From positions 4,037,001-4,101,000 of the forward strand of contig OU612066.1 in the NCBI GenBank assembly GCA_914767715.1: 64,000 bases of DNA. Direction: 5' to 3'. Position 1 is the first letter of the stretch. Each line of letters begins with the position of its first letter. The DNA comes from Membranipora membranacea. Lineage: Eukaryota; Bryozoa; Gymnolaemata; Cheilostomatida; Membraniporidae. The notes under the pieces were generated by a model. That model was given only the letters and a program-made list of their open reading frames with translations, made no database searches and was not told where the DNA came from. Shown in pieces: positions 24,101 to 36,400 of the stretch. Made by a program: the position numbers and the translations under genes.

Positions 24101-27100
24101 CTGCACAAGCCACTCAGTCTGAAAGATCCGCCGTCAGACCACAAGACAAAGCATCTAGACTCTAGAGCAAAAGGGAACATTTAGAGTTACACCTCACCTC
24201 TAGATCAACTACTGAACCTGTGCGAACTAACAGCTCTATTCTCTGAGAGATCAATAAACCATCAGGTAGTGAATCACAGTCTAACAGCTTCATCACAATC
24301 TGAAAGTCCTGTAAACGGCATGTTGTTTTATATTGACAATAAATCATACAAGCTTCTTCAATCCATCTAACCTAGTTATCCTCTCTTTGTCCATGGGAAT
24401 ACTCGATTATTTTCATTTTCATTGGGGGTTACTAAAGGCTGTGCATCCTTCCTATGTTTATTGGGCACTCAGGAGATTGGATTCAACCTGTACTTGCATA
24501 ATAGACAAGTTGGTGCTGATTGGAGTTAATTTATCAATCTTAATGAGTTTTGGAGAGGATTTACTAGGAATCTGACGGGTACGAACCTTCATTTGATCTT
24601 TAGCAATTTCTGGATGCAGATAAAGGACTACATTGGTGATGCTTGATTTAGGATGACTAGTACAAAATTCTGTCACAGCATTGATGAAATGATTCGCGAC
24701 TACTGATGAAGAGTAGCCCTTAGACCCCATACCTATAGCAGGGAACGCTATGGTCTTATATCCAGCTCGTCCACACTTTTCTAAGGCTGTCATCATGACT
24801 ATAAACAGACCCTGGAATACATAACAATGTGATATCACAGTTACCTATTATCCTGGTATATACTACAACTTTGATGAATGAATTTGTTAAATGACTGCAG
24901 TTGATGGCCATGACTAGCTAGTTCAACATTCTATTTCTATAAGCAGTTAAACAAATAGCTGTACTGAAAGTTCTAATGGTAAAACAGAAGAGCTTGGGTT
25001 ACTTACCTTATCATTGTCATCTTTTGAGAATTTACAATTACAGTGTAGGATCATTTTGCATGTTTCTATATTAAAGCCTTCAGTTTCCTTCACTAGACCA
25101 CGGCCAAGAGGTATGAGTTTTGCGCAGGCAGCTTTAAGTTCAGGTCCAGCTTTCTCAGATAGTACTTTTGATGTTGAGTGTGATAAATTTATCTTTGTCC
25201 CAGTTGAGTTTACAATAACTTCCTCCTAAAACAAAAGAAAAACATATTCTGAGAGGTTTAAGTGACGACCAGTTGATCCATTCTAGATAATAGTAAGGGA
25301 GTAAGGCATACGCTCCTGTTTTGAGTTTCAGATCCAAATGATTTTGATTTCCAAGTGGTTTTCCTAATGCGTCAAGGAACATGAATCATTGTAGCTACAA
25401 TCCTTTTACACAACAAATCTTTGTGTTAATTTCCTGTGTGATGTGACTGGATATGGACGATCGTTACCTTGGAGGTGCCGATACACCGACAGACGATATC
25501 TAAGTTGATTTTGTTATGGATAAGAGCATGATTTTGGGTGACATATTGATATCTCCAGTTATTCATGTATCTGTCTAGCCCCTGGAAGAAGTTAGAACAA
25601 ATCAATTTGCTATGAATTGTCGTGGAGTTATATTGCAAAAGTTGCAAAAGCACCCCACCTCTCTCAATCTCTCCACCAAAAAAATGAAAGGAACACAATT
25701 GTCTTTTAGATTATAAGGAAGCCACAACCAGTCAACATAACAACCGTAGAGTCAGTATATATAACATCCCTAACCAGAGAGAACGCAAAAGTAGATAGTC
25801 AGGGTCGACATGATCACATAGAGTCAGTATATATAACATCCCTAACCAGAGAGAACGCAAAAGTAGATAGTCAGGGTCGACATGATCACATAGTGATTCA
25901 TCTATGGTTGATACCCTGGAATGTAAATCCGACCGACCGCCAGCAATCAACATATCACAAGAGTCAGAAGAAACATAACTGATTAGAAACGAATACTTCA
26001 TTTGAGATAGTGTTGACATTCTTTCACCTACCGATTTAATCTCTGAACAGCCGCTCTCTTTCTCATCAACGACTATGTAAACTGTTTCAATATGTGGCAG
26101 CTTGTTGCTCCTACTGAGATTGGCTAATGCCTCTACAATCCATTCTATGACCTTCTCAGGAGGATAGTTCAGTCCGTCTGTACCGAGAACTGGAAAGCTG
26201 ATAGATTTATGTTGGTGTCTTGTCGATGCATACTCCACACAGTCTGTCACTAGATCTCTTATATCCTTATAAAATAAAAAATAAACGATTTAAAATCTTG
26301 GTGGGCAGAGGGTGCTGGGTGAGAAGAGATTCTTTGCATCCACTGACAGTGACACATCTCCTCAATCCTTATATTTGCTAATTGTCTGAGTGAGGATTGG
26401 ACAGTTATATAACGTATTAAGCCTGGCAGATTTCTCTCTATTCGACCTTTTAATTGGTTATTTGTTTGTCCATTCACTTCCACTTTGTATCATGTTGTGG
26501 TTTTGATTAATCTCAGTAATATTAATAATAATAATTTAATCCTATATCTAGTGCAATAACAGGTAGGGCTGGAGCTTGTTATGAAAAAGTCTAGATAATA
26601 AAATTATAAATAATTAAAAACGGAGGTTCCTTGGTAGGCCAAATCTTACGGCAATATCCATTTTGATATCAAATTTCCTCGAGATCCATTAACAGGCCTA
26701 GAACAGCAACTTGCGCTGCCGATTGCCTGTTTTTTATCATGCGATGTAGTTAAAACTCAGGGGATGGGGGCTATCAAGTATTTTGAATAAATTTAGATGT
26801 CACATTCCCCCAATATATGACTGCAGTGGTCCAGGTAGGTCCAGAGTCAGGGGGCCATCGCCCTACCACTTTTTACCACTTGTTTTATATATAGTGATTA
26901 TGTGGGTTCGAATCCTATCCGGTGCCAAAAGTCATTTCGATTTTGACTGATCACATAGCCACTTCAGATCAGGACTCTAAATAATGGAGGTATATTCTGT
27001 ATGTACATAAATATCATGTATGCAGAAAAAAATACCCTGATGTATGGTACAGCTCCATGCATGAGGTTGCTGTCGCCAGCCGCTGCAGCTCCAGCCTTGA

Positions 27101-28881
27101 TAGCGGATATGCTGCACGCTGGGTTATGGCTGTCAGTGTTTAAAGAGTTGCGCCATAGACTTAATATATATAGTATAGTATATTAAGTCTATGAGTTGCA
27201 CTAATGACTGGGAAACCATAAAGCATAAAACACTTCCTATGCAGGCACATCAGTGTCAGTCATTGCCGACCCTAACAGACAGCAATATTATTATATATAT
27301 TATAAGACAGGATTATACTGATGTAGTTTTTTTTTAGGCAATTTTTTGTTTGTTATAAGGCTTAGAGATCATCGGAAACATGTGAGCTATTCTTCAGCGC
27401 CACTCATAACTCCCTCAACATGCCGTCACACCAATATGGGCGAGGCTCGCACAAGCAGCCTCATAACACTGTTGCTTTTGTTACATCCTCAGGTGTATCT
27501 GATTTGATTTAGGATAATTTGTCATTGAAGAGACTACTGTTAAGAAAAACTCACATCATATGCGTCCAGAATATCATCATATGGCGGTAGATAGCAATGC
27601 AGCAGTTTTTTACAAGGCAGATCAAATCCATCCGTCTCCTGTACTTTCCCCTTCTGTATGTCTCCTCTTGAGTCACAAACGATTTGTAAAGAAGATCCTG
27701 CTTTCTTCAGCAGTTTGTCTGAACGTTCATTCAGCCTTAGATCAAACTCTTTACCGACGATACATACCATTGTATCTACCTTAAAAATGCAAAAATTAGA
27801 GCTGACAATGTGAATATTTTATTAGGTGCACCTAATAAATTTCAAAAGATAAGGTTATTGGTTCCTAGCTAGTACCAAGGAGTGAAGAATTTTGCTCCTT
27901 GCTGGTACACACACAAAAACTAGATCCTTTTTTTACCCGCATGGATGTGAAGGGTCAAGGATAGAGCTGCCGCTTAACAGCCTTTTAAATTTAAAAGGCT
28001 GTTAAGCGGCAGCTCTATCCTTGACCTTTACCGACCAATTACAAATTTGTGAGAGAAGAGTGTTCAGTTAATCGTTTCCTCTTTCACTTCACTTGTATAC
28101 ATTTTTTTGGGTAAGACTGGTTGTAAACCTTCTGGTGGAAGCAATTAAGCAATTATGAGCAGCTTTTGACAATTCGGAAATCTGACAAAAGAGCCATGGG
28201 TAGTCCTGTCCTATATAGAGGGAAGACAAATCATCAATCTTTAAAGCTATTAGTAGACCAATAAAGAGAGTATGTTTAGCGTCATGATGACAGCCCAGTG
28301 TTTGCATTGCGGCAGAATCAGCTTGTTTGTACAATGCAATGAATTTGGTCATCCTGTTGAAATTCTCTGTATGGTTGTTGAGAACTCAAAAATCGTTCCC
28401 GCCTTACTTTCAACTCTGTAGGATTACCATGATGGATTTCCAGGTTGAAATGTTTCCCAACTCTCAAACTCTTCTTTGTGATTTCACTGATAGCAAGATC
28501 TCCTGACGAGAAAGAAAATACATCACCAAAAAGACATATCCAAGAACTGAAAAGAGTAACTAAAATTTGAGGCCTCATTTGTCTGCATCAGGTAGCAATA
28601 AATTGAGCTAAAAATTTAACACAATCGTTCTGAGTGGTATTTTAGAGGTGTATAAAAGTGAATTATGATCCTGGTAGGCAACACCTTATCAGCATAATAT
28701 TATGGTTCAGTAATACACCAGGCATGAGAAAAAAACTAGAGTAAAACTCACCTGGAAACTGATTGGATTCGGTATACTGAAGAAACTCGTGAAACTCCGC
28801 GTCGTTATCACCTAAATCGTTGATAGAATCATAGAGATCATAATATGCTTTCGTCTTCTTGCCCTTGCGGAGGAAAGTCAT
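21121..28881 (-). CDS. PARP14-like mono-ADP-ribosyltransferase with three macrodomains (gene B)
   Basis: Fourteen exons: 28752-28881, 28408-28502, 27555-27779, 26032-26265, 25468-25581, 25007-25225, 24587-24811, 24198-24299, 23687-23905, 23229-23459, 22854-22959, 22315-22448, 21736-21922, 21121-21416. They join in frame to 838 residues. Exon lengths equal those of gene A except exons 1, 6 and 7, which are shorter by two, one and one codons. The catalytic residues are present: MWHGTT, GCYFST, AYPDYVIKY. The macrodomain second-half loops read FPVLGTDGLNYP, FPAIGMGSKGYS and FPALGRDSLNYP. Introns carry simple repeats and palindromes but no interrupting gene. This is the most compact, most ordinary copy of the array. 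Nothing suggests inactivation. Confidence 0.9.
22613..22661 (+). repeat. Microsatellite, 9-bp unit acaactgat
   Basis: About five units in intron 11 of gene B, next to related degenerate gata/ctgata-rich sequence from about 22480. Confidence 0.85.
25749..25892 (+). repeat. Perfect 72-bp tandem duplication
   Basis: 25749-25820 and 25821-25892 appear identical, beginning gagtcagtatatataac and ending catgatcacata. It lies in intron 4 of gene B. The perfect identity indicates a very recent event or an assembly artefact. Confidence 0.85.
27154..27193. repeat. Small palindromic element
   Basis: Arms catagacttaatata (27154-27168) and tatattaagtctatg (27179-27193) are perfectly complementary. A degenerate full copy lies at 19167-19195 and a half copy at 22737-22752, so this is a small dispersed family. 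It lies in intron 3 of gene B. Confidence 0.65.
27953..28026. repeat. Perfect 74-bp palindrome without loop
   Basis: Every base from 27953 to 27989 pairs with 27990 to 28026. The centre is ccttttaaatttaaaagg and the ends are ggtcaagg / ccttgacc. It lies in intron 2 of gene B. Loopless palindromes of this size are hard to maintain and usually mark a recent foldback insertion or a template switch. Confidence 0.85.
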
Positions 28882-30466
28882 TTTGATATTCTACTTTACA
28901 TCAAATAACCAGAGAGAGTTATATAATATACCAGTTTGTCGACACTGTTCTCCAATCAATGGGTACAGCTTGAAATGAATGCTTTCAAAAGTATTGCTTT
29001 ATCTTATCAAGAAGCAGTTGACCTACCTGCGCAGTCTTCTTGGCAGTAAGAAAGCACCTGATAAATAACTTCTCAATAATATCTTAATCAATATACTTAC
29101 TGAAGTGTTCAAATATCTTTATCAGTGTACGAACAAAACCTTGGTGATAACTGAATATCTTTTCTATGCAAACAAAATATAAGATCTGAGGGTAAAAATA
29201 GATAACAAATGTCATAAAAGCTAATGGAGGGCCCCTCTGAATGAGGATATTACTGATGCAGGATGCATCCGGGGTGTCAATCACCTTCAGAGCAGAAAAA
29301 GTGTATAAAAGCTCTGTACTCTGGTAGAATTGAAGACCATTTCTCTTAACATGGCTTATATCCTGCTGGTGTTATTAAATGGGTAGGAATATAAGTATCC
29401 CACAATGCAATAATATGAGTCCCTTAGTGTTATCAGTACTGAGTTTGTCCGCTGATGCAGTGATACATCTTAGACGTTAAAAATGGGAATATGCCACTTC
29501 AAAATCTAGACATTTGTTCCCTCAACAACTGGTTTACCATAGCTTTACCAATTTCTAATGAGCAACCAGCTATTGCAGGTATTCCCTGATCTGTCATACT
29601 CTCAATGATTAGGCAACTTCAACTTTATCATGTTTTAGATGTGTTTGCCAATTATTAGCCAAGATACACAGGCTGATGACATCGACAAAATTATTTATTT
29701 AAGTAGTCTTTGCATATAAATGGACGTGGAAGGATGAGAAGCAAAGAGCAGCGTTCCTTCTGAGATTAAATAGTAAATTTTAATTGATATATACTCCCCG
29801 CCCCTCCTTTCTGTCAACTGACACCTGCCAGAAAATCAGTAAATCTAGAGAACAGTATTAATCTTTTGGAATGTATATAATTTGTATTTCTACGTGCCTC
29901 GATTCTGAGGTATGTGATATGACAGGAACTCTTTACTCTAAAAAATAACATAAAAAAGGTTTTTTGAATAACACACCATCCATCATTGTATATCCGTGTC
30001 TTATTTGTATGAAAAATGCAATGGAACATGAGAAATTTTAATACACATATCATGGCATGTGATATTAAGCCTTACCATCTATATTTGTAAAATTCAATGG
30101 AACATGAGAAATTTTAATACACTTATCATGACGTGTGATATTATGCCTTACCATCTATATTTGTAAAATGCAAAAGACAACCGTCCATCATCAATTCACA
30201 TGGTTTTTTATCATTAAAATTAACAGGGTTGAATAGAAGCGTAGCTCTAGAGAAAATAAGAAAATACAGGGTCTCTGGCATTGTATGACTGGCCAAGTCA
30301 ATTGTTGCCAGAAACTCTGGTTACGGAGTAGACCTGTGCAACAGGTGTTTCCATCAGCATGTACACATCATTATAAAATACAAGACTCCAAGCAGGAAAC
30401 GTAAGTGAAATGTAGAGACAAATATTGCCTTTAAAAGAAATAAAGGGATTGGTTGTGATTCCCTGA
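28882..30466. other. Spacer between genes B and C
   Basis: This 1.6-kb spacer holds gene B's upstream region and gene C's 3' flank. A 76-bp unit beginning caatggaacatgagaa is duplicated in tandem at 30019-30094 and 30095-30170 with a few differences. No gene is recognised. The short spacing suggests the two genes arose by unequal crossing over. Confidence 0.5.
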
Positions 30467-33400
30467 CTAAAGTTTATATTTGATGACATAGTCTGGATAT
30501 GCTGAAGCATCCTCAAAAACACAGAATATTTTAGGATCTTCCAAACTATCCACAACTGAGTCATACTTGATCACATTCAGGTTATTATCTTTAGCTGTCG
30601 GCGGTGAAGAATAATGGCGGTCACCCAGACAATACTCACCTGTCACGACTCTCGCTAAAAACATGAATCTCTCGCCATTTTTGTTAGGAGGAGAATATTT
30701 TTTCTGAGATGCCAGCTCAGATATAGTAGAGAAATAACAGCCCTTCCCAAGTCTCCTCCCTGCTGTGATAAGTAGATGAAGAATTTATGATAGTGCGTGA
30801 AGGTTTTAATAAGTGGCTGTAGGATTGAAGGAGCATAGGACAATGGAGGGGAGAGAAGTTAAAGTTAACTACTTGAAAGTGGGTACATAACTGTCATGAG
30901 TGGATTATTACCGAAATTTCTATCATCCTGGTGACTGCCCGCAGGGAGGATGGGATACCCTTCCATCCCCCTTCCTGCTGCCTGTTTACTTTATGATCGG
31001 GAGATGATGCAGACAGGCAGGCAGCAACAAAATTATGATAAAAAAATGTAGGTGAATCAAAATTTGATCGGGTATAGAAATATCGGTGCAAAATTTAAAC
31101 ACAATCCATTGGTTCCAGCTTTGAATTTGGGCCACACCTGCATTAGAGCCGCACAACCGTAGTTTTATCCAAAAATCAATATGTAGAATGGATACAGGAA
31201 TGCCAGTAAAAAAATATTATTATTATTACGAACCGTTAGTTCCTGCTTTGCCTCTATCAAACTTGTCCTTTGTAATCAGCTGAACTCGCTCCTCAGTTGT
31301 TCCGTGCCACATTGGATATCTCTCTAACAAGGTAGGAGGTCGCTTGATTAACTTTCTGGCAACCTCCATCCTCAACAATTCATACATCTGATATCTTGTA
31401 GCGTTTTGAATCCTCTTTATCTGTGAGAATGTAGACACAATTTTCCTATCAAAAATATGTTACCAGAAATTCCGCGCCGTAAGTGCCACAAAATCTTCTG
31501 AGGAATGGATCAAAGACGGCTTTAGGTAGCATTCGAACAAACATGGATTAGGTGGCTTTCTATAAATAGACAGACACAGACCAAACTAATTGAAAACTAA
31601 AGTTGATTTGTGAGTGCTGTAGTTTAGACAAGTAATTTATCTTGTTAGAAAACCTACTTAATCTTATCTTTGCACACAATATTTGGGGATGACAGTTATT
31701 ACCTCTATAATTTGAGCATCAGGAGATCTAAGAGTCTGAAGAAAGCTGTCCTCAACACTTCTGAACTCTTTACTGTGTGGATGTACCACAAACTCTTCAT
31801 AGTAGCTGGACGGGTTGTCCCACTTCTTAGGGAATTCTGTAAGTACCCAGAAATAGATGACATGCATGGTTATGGTATAGTTACTGATATCCAACTCCCG
31901 ATACAGATATACTCAGTACAAGATATCAGATATCCGATAGCTGATATACGACATACCCAACATCACAATATATAAGCAGTATACCACATTTGACCTATAT
32001 ACCTGTTACCTGATTACTGATAAAAAAAAACTAAAACTAACAGAGCGCTGGTCCTTCAGCATGCAAGTGTTGAAGGTCATCGGTTCAAATCCTGCTGCAG
32101 TCAATCAACTACTGGGATTTGGCTGGCCCCCAGGTGTGCTCCGACCTGCAAACAAACAGAGAGCAAACAGAGAGCAAACAGAGAGCAAACAGAGAGCAAA
32201 CAGAGAGCAAACAGAGAGCAAACAGAGAGCAAACAGAGAGCAACCTGGCGCAGAAATTGCGGCCTCGCCATTAAGCAAATATCTGGCCCTCCATGATTCT
32301 GGATGTGGCGTGTGATCGGACCAGGTATGAAACGGTAAACACATACAGTAAGGTCGCATATCGTAGCCACTGGGCTTGCTTCTGAATAAGCCTGGATCCA
32401 TTGAGGAAACCAAACACAGATTTTAGCCATGGCACACCAGCAAGGTGGTGTTCAATGTCATATGGTTGCGCATACACCTTTGAATGGTGTATGCGCAACC
32501 ATATTACATTGAACACCTCTAAACGAAACAAATGGTCATATCACTATGCGACGATGTACGTTTCCCGAACCCGGTGAAGATCGGTGCCGATCGGTGACGA
32601 TGAGATAGAACGAGTTAACACCTTCAAGCTGCTTGGAGTTCATATCGATGAGCATCTAAACTTCCACCGTCATGTGAACGATATCGTTGAGAGAAGCCAC
32701 ACCAAGTATCATGCATTACAACTCCTGAAACGCTATGGCGTAAACACTAGTGGTCTGTGCCAGTACTACTCCAGTATTATCCGTACGCTGCTGCTGCCTG
32801 CCAAGCTTGGTTCCCCTCGCTCACTGACTATGACATAAAGAAGCTAGAGGGCATACAGCGTCAATGTCTCAAAGTTATATTTCCTAAGCTAGACCATTAT
32901 TCTGAGAGGCTCAGTTCATCAAAGCTTCCCACTCTAGAAACATACATGTCTAACCTCTGCTCACAATATAGTGCCAAAGGTATCAATGACCCTAACCACC
33001 GCCTATCACACCTTTTTACCATCTAGACAGAGTCAACATCGACACTCTGCCAGGTTGACTGACACTCTTATAAAGGGTCACAGAACAGAGACCACGAGAA
33101 ATACAATTTTTTTACAAATATTCTGTTATTTTTTCAAAGACATTTCAAATACACATTGATTTTTTAGTTTTTGCCTTTTATGTTTGTTATGCTCGCTCTT
33201 ATTATGATAGACATGTCACCATGTACTATTTTGAGCGGTAAAAATAAAGTGGATATCTATCTATCTATCTAAGCCCACAATAATTAACTGCCTGGGCAAT
33301 ATAATGAACCATAAATCTGCACACTATACTGCCCTCCCATCAAATTGCACAGACCTGACCACAGCCCACAGTTGCCCCGTTAACAACAAACAATATGCAA

Positions 33401-36400
33401 AGTTTCTATCTGCCATAGGAATTTGCCTCGAATGGTGACTAAGAAGAACAATATATATATATATATATATATTGATCTTTGATTGGTTAAATATGCCTCT
33501 TTTTGCAGGCAAGGTAGTTTGACAATAAAATGATTAATAATACATGTTTTGAAATATTAACTTTTGGTTTTACACCATAACAACCAGTGTCTGTAGAAAA
33601 TTAGAATCATATTAATTGATATTAAGGTTAAAGGTTTGATAAAGTGGAGCCGAGAGCTGATAACTTCAATTTTGGCGATTTTGGTGATATGATTATAATT
33701 GAAGACAGAATGACAGCCTATCCCAGGCTAGATGAGATGACAGCTTGTCAAATAACTCGCCCCAACTTGAATTAATGACGATCTCCTGAAATGAGAGGCA
33801 ACCCCCTGACCTTATGTCTAAGAAGAACAATGCTGATTGGTTAATAACTTGGCAGATCGATTCTAATTTGATGACCTACTTTAGATAGTTGTAATGTGTC
33901 AAACTGCCGAGGGATTGTTAATAAAAATAAGTTGCTACTAGTTTGGTACTACTATGGTAGTTGGTTCACTCATAAGCCACCTGTCACTACCATTTGGAAA
34001 AAATGATATAACCCCAGCTATGGGGATGTAACAACTAAAGGTTGATCTGTCGAGCAGGGCGCACCGTCTTAGGCAGGGAGGTTCATGGTGAAAGCCTCAA
34101 CACGTTTATATATTGCTGTCTACATATTCACTAGCTCGTACTTTTAGGTTAAAAGATCTTTATTTAAGCTGGTGCAGGTCCACTCTCTCACAAGTCGAAC
34201 ACTGCTCTCCTCTCAATTCATAAAACAAGGTAGACTACATGCCTGTACAATCTAGGTTAATTCAAAATCATTACATAATAATGTCTGCTGCATCAGGCAT
34301 CTGGCTGCATGTAAATCCACACAATTATCAAACACCAAAATCAACATTATTAACTAATAAGCTCAGGTAACTCAAACAATCTGCAATCAATATACAGGGC
34401 ATTAAGTGAGGTGTTTGATTCAATTACTGGTTGGCAACAAAAATTGTTATTAAACTACATCACAGCAGCATGCTTGACTAAACTTTAACCACTCATACAT
34501 TAACCACGCTGCTACAATATTCGACCTAACAGTACAATTTTTATCTTGTAGTGGCCAAACATTAAAACTGCTGATGAATTGTTGGAAAAAATAAACTAAG
34601 AGTAAAACCTACCGACTGTGATGTTTTCAGTCCTTGTCAGAGTAATCTCATGATTCCGATGATTTGCCAATGGTTGTGCTGCTTTCAAGTCTCGAACTTT
34701 CATGATTCTAGAAAACTCCTGTGAATATGTATGTATGTATGTGTGTATGTATGCATGCGTGCATGTATGTATGTATGTATGTATGTATGTATGTATGTAT
34801 GTATGTATGTATGTATGTATGTATGTACAAAGTGTATACTGTATAGTAATGCATGGTGCATAGTGTATAGTGGATAGTGTAAGGCCAGAATGATGTTTTG
34901 GTGTAGCCCATGAAACATATCTGGGACAACAGTACTGCACACTGCTGGTAAAAACCGTCATCACATGTTTTAATAATTCATCATAATAATAACAAGGGAT
35001 GGTATCCCACCTCTCCAATCTTTTCATCGATTCAATCTTATGATCCGTGGTCAATGGAACTACAAAAAGCAAAGTAAACCAAACTTCTGCTCGGGGTGAT
35101 GTGCGATGGTCGTGGCATTTCACTATCAACCACATTCCCAGTGTCTTGATGATAACATGTCCTTACACTCACCACAGGCAGAAGTTTGAGCATTTAAACT
35201 GAGATACTAATGACGGTTGGCAATAAAGCTAGTTATGATGATAAAAAAGGAAGCACTACTCACCTCTTTCAACTCTTCATCTCTCCCATCACACACAATG
35301 TATACTTTCTCTACTGAGCATGTGAATGGATCTGGGTTGTCTCTGAAAAACTCCACAATAGTTGTAATCATGCACCATGCAACTCTGTTTGCGGGGTAGT
35401 TTAAACTGTCTCTCCCCAATGCAGGAAAAGCTATAGACTTTGCTCTAGCAGTGCTGGCTTTTGAGATACATGTTTTTATAGTTTCACTCAGAACCTGCTC
35501 AACAAGCAAAACAGATGCAATTGTATCATAATCAGTTGACTCACTGATGAGATGATGACGTAGCAAGTTTTCATAAGAAAGAAAGAAATTTCCCAATGAG
35601 GGCTGCTGCCACAACAAAGCAATTGAGGCACTGCTTATTGTACAAAGGAGGAATAAGGCAAAATGTGTGATGCTGGTGATAAGAATGCTGGATTTCAGAA
35701 TATTTATAGAGATACCAACTTTGAGGCTGTCCTCATTCCATTCTGGTAAGGTAACATGATACAGACTTTCACAGGCTAAGTTGAATCCGTCCGTTTGTAA
35801 TATCTGATTTTCTCTAATTTTTCCGGCCAGCTCACATGCCTCCTGCAGTTCGCTACCAGCAGCATAGTCCAAAGCCCTTGAATTCCTGTCATCTCCAAGT
35901 TTCATGTCTTTGGTAACTCTATTCACCATAACATCTGCCTAAATTCATAGGGATATTGATAGGATTTAAAATGTGACACAAACAAATAGTGAAAAGCTTG
36001 CTCAAAAAATCTGAGCCCTCAGGAAAGACATGATTTGAGGAGGTTATGGTTTTTCTTCACAGATTTTCATAGCTATATGGAATTATCCACTAAGGCGCTT
36101 TGAAGACTATAATATTATGTATTAACGGAAGCGAATTACCCTCTATTCTTGGGTGTGTGGTGACCATAGAAACAGAAGTTTCGTATCACCGTTTGTTTTT
36201 GTTTTGTGAAAACCACATGCTGGTAGATTTGATGTGCATGATGATTCGCCATATCTCGATAAATCCCATGATATGTTCAGTGATTCATATGTCTGGCCAA
36301 GTTACAGGGGGCCAGAGTTATTACTCTACAGAAACTTATCAGTTTCAAAGGACTGAGAACGCAGATCATAAGACTGCGCTTATATGTAAGTTATTCCTCC

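Noticed and set aside
25732-26250. 172-codon minus-strand frame
   Set aside because: Its first part is exon 4 of gene B; the rest is read-through into an intron containing the 72-bp tandem duplication.
26880-26935. Possible tRNA with box B gggttcgaatcc
   Set aside because: No box A or clover-leaf partner could be found at the proper distance; at most a SINE remnant.
32161-32242. CRISPR-like regular repeat
   Set aside because: The 11-bp units are contiguous with no spacers; this is a minisatellite in a eukaryotic intron.
34596-35135. 179-codon minus-strand frame with a Tyr-Ile-His-Thr run
   Set aside because: It is exon 11 of gene C read through into the (gtat)n microsatellite; the middle is repeat translation.
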